Shown here: piece by piece, positions 23,561 to 27,716 of the stretch
Position numbering within the stretch: position 1 is the stretch's first letter
How the letters are laid out: every line of letters begins with the position of its first letter
Source of the DNA: Oscillibacter sp. UBA6647
GTDB lineage: Bacteria > Bacillota > Clostridia > Oscillospirales > Oscillospiraceae
Reading direction: 5' to 3'
NCBI GenBank assembly: GCA_002455655.1
Contig: DKLF01000110.1
Location: 8,789-36,504 of the forward strand
Length of the DNA stretch: 27,716 bases
Translations under genes and position numbers: made by a program
The notes under the pieces: model-generated
Database searches by the model: none
What the model saw: only the letters and a program-made list of their open reading frames with translations
What the model was told of the DNA's origin: nothing

Positions 23561-24061
23561 ATGTATAACCGCTATATCCGCAACGACGACGGCTCCTATT
23601 CCCGCATTCCCGAAGAGGACGCCCGGTCCGGCCCCGGCGGACCTCCTCCGTCCGGCGGAGGCTTTGGAGCTGGGCCGGGTGGACCCCCTCCGTCCGGCGG
23701 AGGCTTCGGACCCGGTCCTGGCGGACCCCCTCCCCCGCCCAGCGGCGGCTTTGGACCCGGTTCCGGAGGGCCCCCTCCATCCGGCGGAGGCTTTGAATCC
23801 GGTCCCGGAGGGCCTCCCCCCTCTCCCGGCGGCGGGGGAGCAGGGCCGTTTCCGCCTCCCAAGGACCCATTTTTCGGCCCACCGCCCCCTCCCCTTCACG
23901 GCGAAGGCTTCTCCGCCACGCTGCGGCGGTTGCTGGATAAACTACATTTGGACAACGTGGATTCCGGTGATCTGATTCTCCTTCTGATGATCTTTTTCCT
24001 GTTCCGGGAAGAAGCGGACGAGGAGCTGTTAATCGCTCTGGGTCTTCTGCTGATCCTTTAA
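23561..24061 (+). CDS. Gly/Pro-repeat protein with hydrophobic C-terminal tail (166 aa)
   Basis: Function unknown. After a polar start (MYNRYIRNDDGSYSR), residues 23-94 consist of five degenerate repeats of 14-15 residues on the theme GPGGPPPSGGGFG, then a PFPPPKDPFFGPPPPP segment (96-111). The end is different: an amphipathic helix FSATLRRLLDKLHL (117-130) and two hydrophobic stretches, LILLLMIFFLF (138-148) and LLIALGLLLIL (156-166), split by REEADEE. Short acidic-interrupted hydrophobic tails of this kind occur in small clostridial proteins of unknown role and could form a membrane hairpin. GGGAGG seven bases before the ATG supports the start. It is the last gene before a strong terminator. 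The repeats are near in-phase at DNA level, so copy number may vary between strains. Confidence 0.85.
   Translation: MYNRYIRNDDGSYSRIPEEDARSGPGGPPPSGGGFGAGPGGPPPSGGGFGPGPGGPPPPPSGGFGPGSGGPPPSGGGFESGPGGPPPSPGGGGAGPFPPPKDPFFGPPPPPLHGEGFSATLRRLLDKLHLDNVDSGDLILLLMIFFLFREEADEELLIALGLLLIL
23627..23842 (+). repeat. In-frame tandem repeat encoding GPGGPPPSGGGF units
   Basis: Five imperfect units of 42-45 bases, with recurring GGACCCCCTCCGTCCGG-like and CGGAGGCTT segments, encode residues 23-94 of the Gly/Pro protein. Because GGN and CCN codons are complementary, the opposite strand is also open and Gly/Pro-rich; that reading is a shadow. Confidence 0.85.
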
Positions 24062-24096
24062 AAAGCGGCTTTCCCCCAGTGGGAAAGCCGCTTTTT
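24060..24096 (+). terminator. Bidirectional terminator after the small-protein cassette
   Basis: A 16-bp stem, AAAAAGCGGCTTTCCC with GGGAAAGCCGCTTTTT, around a 5-base loop begins at the stop codon of the Gly/Pro protein. T-runs occur on both strands, so it also ends transcripts of the convergent minus-strand operon. Confidence 0.93.
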
Positions 24097-24097
24097 C

Positions 24098-24853
24098 CTA
24101 TTCAATTACCGTCAGCACCGTTCCGTCGGGAAGGGTGAAATCCTGCGTGACGGGTCCAGCCGCATCCAGCGTGAGAGAGCCCATACGATAGATTGTCTGG
24201 CCGTATTTCAACCACTCTGCCGCCGCCAGAAGCCCTGTATCCACACTGATCCAGTACCGCAGGACAAAGCCGTTTTCGTCCTCTCCCGTTTCCACATAGA
24301 TACAGTTGACCCCGGAAAGAGATCGGTAGTCCGCCTTTTCAATCTGATTTACCGGCAGGGCAAGCACATCCTCATAGGTGGGGACGCCCTGCTCCTGATC
24401 GGCGGTGATCTCCCCGGCGGGACATTGATAAACCTCGGCTTGGCTGCCGTACCAGATATACGTAGTGGTTCCGTCAGTGAGAGAGTGTCGGATTTGCTGT
24501 CCCTTTGGCGCGAAGTCCGTTCTGGTCCAGTCGCCGCTGACGGATACAAGCACTTGTGTCGTGCCGCTTCCGCCGGTCCAAAACCGCTCCTCGGCAATGC
24601 TCCGCCGGTAGGCGGTGGGGCGCTCAAGCGACTCAATCGCGGATTGCACAGTCCCCGGTGCCACGGCAATCAGCGCAATGCCCCCGTCCTCTCCGCCGCC
24701 CGAGGCCGAAGAATCCCCCGTGGGCAAAACGGTATCCGGCAGCACAATGCGGGAGGAACGGCGCAGCCCATTGCTCAAAAGAATTGCCACCACCAGCAAA
24801 ATCAGGATGACAAATCCGGCAACGGTAAATTTTCCAACCTTGCTGTTTCTCAT
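24098..24853 (-). CDS. Membrane-anchored extracytoplasmic protein of unknown function
   Basis: The 251-residue product has a short basic N terminus, one membrane helix (about 10-27) and an outside region. That region starts with a Ser/Gly-rich linker (46-58) and continues as a strand-rich domain: TTQVLVSVSGDWTRTDF, TTTYIWYGSQAEVYQ, VNCIYVETGE, FVLRYWISVDTGLL and QTIYRMGSLTLD. The order of strands recalls LolA/RseB-like folds that bind lipids or partner proteins, but I cannot establish this. Cys144 and Cys184 could form a disulfide. The start at 24853 follows GAGAGGGGGG and lies 26 bases after the wecB stop, so it is the last gene of the tagO-wecB transcript. A role in surface glycan assembly is suggested only by position. 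Confidence 0.82.
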   Translation of the reverse strand: MRNSKVGKFTVAGFVILILLVVAILLSNGLRRSSRIVLPDTVLPTGDSSASGGGEDGGIALIAVAPGTVQSAIESLERPTAYRRSIAEERFWTGGSGTTQVLVSVSGDWTRTDFAPKGQQIRHSLTDGTTTYIWYGSQAEVYQCPAGEITADQEQGVPTYEDVLALPVNQIEKADYRSLSGVNCIYVETGEDENGFVLRYWISVDTGLLAAAEWLKYGQTIYRMGSLTLDAAGPVTQDFTLPDGTVLTVIE

Positions 24854-24879
24854 GAGGCCCCCCTCTCCGCGCATCCGGC

Positions 24880-26031
24880 TCAGACGCCGGAATAGTCCTC
24901 CGGCGGGTCGCGGCGCAGGCCAAAATGCCACTCCACCGCGTCCGCAATGCGCCCGCAGGCACGTCCGTCGCCATAGGGATTCACCGCACGGGCCATTTTG
25001 TCATAGGCTTCCCGGTCCCGCAGCAGACGGGTGGCCATCGTCACAATATCGTCCTGCGCCACCCCGGCAAGCTTCACCGTCCCGGCGGCCACGGCTTCTG
25101 GCCGCTCCGTCTCCCGCCGCAAAACAAGCACGGGCTTGCCAAGAGCGGGGGCCTCCTCCTGAAGTCCTCCCGAGTCGGTCAGCACCAGATAGCACAGGGC
25201 CATCAGGTTGTGCATTTCGTCGGCAGGCAGCGGGTCGATCAGGTGGATCCGGGGTGCGCCCCGGAGATATTGGTCCACGCTCTCCCGCACCACGGGGCTG
25301 AGATGAACGGGATACACCAGCTCCACATCCTTGTTTTCTTCCGCAATCCGGCGCAGGGCAATCATAATATTTTTCATAGGCTCACCGTAGTTCTCCCTGC
25401 GGTGGCAAGTGACAAGACACACCTTTTTCTCCCCGTAGGGAAGGCGGTTCAGCCCCTCTGTGGAAAAATGAAAGCCGGGACGGACGGTGGTACGCAGCGC
25501 GTCAATCACCGTGTTGCCAGTAATAAACAAATTCCCCCGCACACTCTCCCGGCGCAGGTTGTCCCGGTTGCCCGCCGTTGGACAAAAATGAAGGTCCGCC
25601 AGCCGGGAGGTCATTACCCGGTTCATTTCCTCTGGAAAGGGAGAATACTTGTCATAGGTTCGTAAACCTGCCTCCACATGACCTACCTTCACCTGATGGT
25701 AAAACGCCGACAGCGCCCCCGCAAAGGTAGTGGAGGTATCTCCATGCACCAGAATTAAATTTGGTTTCAGCGCATCAATGGCCTCATCCATCCCCAGAAG
25801 GCACTTGCTGGTGATGGTGGAAAGCGTCTGTCGTGGGGTCATAATGTCCAAATCCCAGTCCGGCTTCAGGTCAAAAACCTCCAGCACGGAGTCCAGCATC
25901 TGACGGTGCTGAGCGGTGACGCAGCAAAGGCTCTCGATACCCTCACGGGCAGCAAGCTCCTTGACGAGCGGCGCCATTTTAATGGCCTCCGGCCGGGTGC
26001 CGAAGACGCTCATGACGCGAATTTTCTCCAT
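24880..26031 (-). CDS. wecB: UDP-N-acetylglucosamine 2-epimerase (non-hydrolysing)
   Basis: The enzyme interconverts UDP-GlcNAc and UDP-ManNAc in the cytoplasm, supplying ManNAc for teichoic-acid-like or other surface glycans. The 383-residue length is standard. Clear blocks are VFGTRPEAIKMAPLV (residues 9-23), TAQHRQMLDS, HGDTSTTFAGALSAF, VGHVEAGLRTYDKYSPFPEEMNR, the CHRRENYG loop and LTDSGGLQEEAPALGKPVLVLR with RPEA after it. The start at 26031 is fixed by a TAATG junction in which the last base of the tagO stop is shared, with GGAGG inside the end of tagO. The pairing with a TagO/WecA transferase supports an envelope polymer role. Confidence 0.96.
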   Translation of the reverse strand: MEKIRVMSVFGTRPEAIKMAPLVKELAAREGIESLCCVTAQHRQMLDSVLEVFDLKPDWDLDIMTPRQTLSTITSKCLLGMDEAIDALKPNLILVHGDTSTTFAGALSAFYHQVKVGHVEAGLRTYDKYSPFPEEMNRVMTSRLADLHFCPTAGNRDNLRRESVRGNLFITGNTVIDALRTTVRPGFHFSTEGLNRLPYGEKKVCLVTCHRRENYGEPMKNIMIALRRIAEENKDVELVYPVHLSPVVRESVDQYLRGAPRIHLIDPLPADEMHNLMALCYLVLTDSGGLQEEAPALGKPVLVLRRETERPEAVAAGTVKLAGVAQDDIVTMATRLLRDREAYDKMARAVNPYGDGRACGRIADAVEWHFGLRRDPPEDYSGV

Positions 26032-27308
26032 TACTGATCCTCCTCTCCTTCCCAGCCGTCCGGCTCTTGCGCCTTCGGCTCGGCGTCTGCCAAGGCCGAG
26101 GCTGTCTCCTCCTGCGAAGCTTCCAACTTCCCGTCGCGGGGACCGGGGAGATTTTCCTGTTCCGATTCCTCCCCGGCGGGAGGAGCGGCATCTACCGCGT
26201 TCTCCTGCTTTTCGGCGCGGTGTCCGTGGTCCCTCAGCTCCTCCATCTCCTCGTGAAGCTCCTCCCGGACCTCCTTGGGGAAAATCACTCTGGCGGCCAC
26301 CACAGCCACCACGCACAGCGACACGAAGAACATCATGGCCCGCAGCTCCCCGCTGGTGGTAAGCACCACGGCGCTGAGGCCCAGAATCGCGGAAATCACG
26401 TACAGAGTGGCAACCGCCTGCTTCTGGTTCAATCCCATGTCGATCAGGCGGTGGTGAATGTGGCTCCGGTCCGCCTGCATGGGGCTTTGCCCGTGGGCAA
26501 GGCGGCGGAGGATGGCAAAGGCCGTGTCGAAAATCGGCAGGCCCAGAATCAGAAACGGCACCGCGAAGGAAATAATGGCCCAGGACTTAAACAGCCCCTC
26601 CACGGACATACAGGCCAGAATATACCCTAAAAACGTTGCCCCGGTGTCTCCCATAAACATCTTGGCGGGGTTGAGGTTATAGGGCATAAAGCCCACGCAC
26701 GCCCCCACTAGCGCCGCCATAACCACAGCCACCTGCACCTCGCTCACAAGCAGGGAAATCACCAGCACGGTGGTGGCGGAAATGGCAGACACGCCGATAG
26801 CCAGTCCGTCCAGCCCATCGATCAGGTTCACGGCGTTGGTAATGGCCACAATCCACAGCACGGTCACAGGAATGGACAGCATGCCCATGTCCCAATAGGG
26901 ATTGGGGGAAAAGAGGTTGGGATTGCTCAGTACATGGATTTGCACACCGTTCAGCGTGGGAATCAGCGCCGCCCCAATTTGGATCATAAACTTAAATTTG
27001 GCAGGCAGGGGCGTGATATCATCCACCACGCCCAGCACCACGATGATCACCGCTCCCAGCAAAATGCTGCGGAACTGATTTGTCATTTTAGCAAACAGCA
27101 AAATGCTGACGATAAAGCCCAGAAAAATAGCCAGCCCCCCCAGCCGGGGGATAGGGATATGGTGCATCCGGCGGTTATCCTTGGGCACGTCGATGGCGCC
27201 CACCTTATAGGCGAACGCCTTCACCACCGGAGACGCCAGAAAGCTTACCACCAGCGCCACCACCAAAGCCAGAAACACCCCGGCCAGCAAGTTTGTATTG
27301 ATTAGCAT
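26031..27308 (-). CDS. tagO: TagO/WecA-type undecaprenyl-phosphate GlcNAc-1-phosphate transferase
   Basis: This MraY/WecA-family membrane enzyme transfers GlcNAc-1-phosphate from UDP-GlcNAc to undecaprenyl phosphate, the first step of wall teichoic acid or similar glycan synthesis. The 425-residue protein has about 11 hydrophobic segments and the family motifs NRRMHHIPIPRLGG (residues 45-58), VVDDIT (94-99), NLIDGLDGLA (161-170), FMGDTG (218-223) and the HIHHR loop (283-287). The last 80 residues (about 345-425) are unusual: a hydrophilic, strongly acidic Glu/Ala/Pro-rich tail on the cytoplasmic side, absent from short family members. I chose 27308, which has AAAGGA upstream at a rather long spacing; a GTG start at 27329 lacks a site. 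It overlaps wecB by one base. Confidence 0.93.
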   Translation of the reverse strand: MLINTNLLAGVFLALVVALVVSFLASPVVKAFAYKVGAIDVPKDNRRMHHIPIPRLGGLAIFLGFIVSILLFAKMTNQFRSILLGAVIIVVLGVVDDITPLPAKFKFMIQIGAALIPTLNGVQIHVLSNPNLFSPNPYWDMGMLSIPVTVLWIVAITNAVNLIDGLDGLAIGVSAISATTVLVISLLVSEVQVAVVMAALVGACVGFMPYNLNPAKMFMGDTGATFLGYILACMSVEGLFKSWAIISFAVPFLILGLPIFDTAFAILRRLAHGQSPMQADRSHIHHRLIDMGLNQKQAVATLYVISAILGLSAVVLTTSGELRAMMFFVSLCVVAVVAARVIFPKEVREELHEEMEELRDHGHRAEKQENAVDAAPPAGEESEQENLPGPRDGKLEASQEETASALADAEPKAQEPDGWEGEEDQ

Positions 27309-27368
27309 TGCGACAACGTTTCCTTTCACCGCGCGCTTTTTCAGCCATCATGGCGGCGCGCGCCGTAA

Positions 27369-27716
27369 TCACCGGTCGATAAAGCCGACCTTTTTGTAAA
27401 CCTTGCCCAGCGTCCGCCCCGCCACGCGGGACGCCCGCTCCGCGCCGTCGCGGTAGATGGCCTGAAGGGCCGCTTTGTCCGCCAGCAAACGCTCCGTCTC
27501 CTCCCGGATGGGGCGCAGCAGCTCCACCACCGCTTCACCCACGGCGGCCTTGAAGTCCCCGTAGCCGTGCCCGGCAAATTCCGCCTCGATGGCGTCAAAG
27601 TCCCGATTGGTGCACACGGAGTAAATCTGCATCAGGTTGGACACGCCCGGCTTTTCCTTCTGGTCATACCGCACGCAGGCCTCGGAATCCGTCACCGCCT
27701 TTTTGAACTTGCGCAG
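27369..27716 (-). CDS. trpS: Tryptophanyl-tRNA synthetase, C-terminal part (cut by window edge)
   Basis: The last 115 codons of TrpRS, which charges tRNA-Trp. The frame is open to the window edge and begins LRKFKKAVTDSE, the block just after the KMSKS loop, then VRYDQKEKPGVSNLMQIYSVCT, GHGYGDFKAAVGEAVVELLRPIREE and a short helical end. These match the C-terminal anticodon-binding region of bacterial TrpRS. The catalytic domain and HIGH motif are outside the window. The tagO start lies 60 bases downstream with no obvious terminator (a GGCGCGCGCC palindrome lacks a T-run), so partial co-transcription is possible. Confidence 0.96.
   Translation of the reverse strand: MRKFKKAVTDSEACVRYDQKEKPGVSNLMQIYSVCTNRDFDAIEAEFAGHGYGDFKAAVGEAVVELLRPIREETERLLADKAALQAIYRDGAERASRVAGRTLGKVYKKVGFIDR

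Noticed and set aside
23596..23862. Open Gly/Pro-rich reading frame on the minus strand opposite the 166-aa protein
   Set aside because: It arises because GGN and CCN codons are mutually complementary; it has no ribosome binding site and lies inside a well-supported gene.

Overview
The window is chromosomal DNA from a low-mobility, fairly GC-rich Firmicute of class Clostridia, most like a gut Oscillospiraceae relative (Flavonifractor/Oscillibacter type). This rests on AddA/AddB instead of RecBCD, a tyrosyl T-box leader, a SpoIID/LytB-domain protein, AGGAGG-type ribosome binding sites, and a VTC/DUF4956/CotH cassette typical of Clostridia. The genus is an inference. I found no IS element, phage gene, CRISPR array, tRNA or rRNA.

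Layout. (1) 1-1607, minus: VTC-domain protein, DUF4956 membrane protein and the start of a CotH-family protein. A two-component system (1732-3644, plus) diverges from it. (2) 3825-6517, minus: queA and a secreted SpoIID/LytB-domain protein. A long hairpin terminator separates queA from the convergent kinase gene. (3) 6707-7798, plus: asd of the archaeal/fungal-like class, ending at a 14-bp-stem terminator. (4) 7873-14777, minus: an ABC-F ATPase, tyrS with a complete T-box leader and promoter, uraA with a promoter and an attenuator-like leader, a CDF cation exporter behind a folded leader RNA, and a cysteine-rich protein with its own promoter. (5) 14877-21753, minus: addB-addA, overlapping by 8 bases. 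(6) 21978-24061, plus: a DUF1643 protein, a perfect 22-bp hairpin, then three small genes of unknown function (85, 149 and 166 aa). (7) 24098-27716, minus: trpS (partial), tagO/wecA, wecB and a membrane-anchored protein of unknown function.

How the parts may work together. TagO/WecA and WecB are the entry steps for an undecaprenyl-linked surface glycan, and the anchored protein after them may belong to the same envelope process. AddAB handles double-strand break repair. tyrS, trpS, asd, queA and uraA are housekeeping, and tyrS and probably uraA are controlled by premature termination. The least explained segment is the small-protein cassette at 22820-24061. Its first two proteins share a short helical module, the second and third carry Pro/Gly-rich linkers, and the third ends in two hydrophobic stretches split by an acidic patch. 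I regard it as the best candidate here for an undescribed system. The leaders of the CDF exporter and uraA are the best regulatory RNA candidates.
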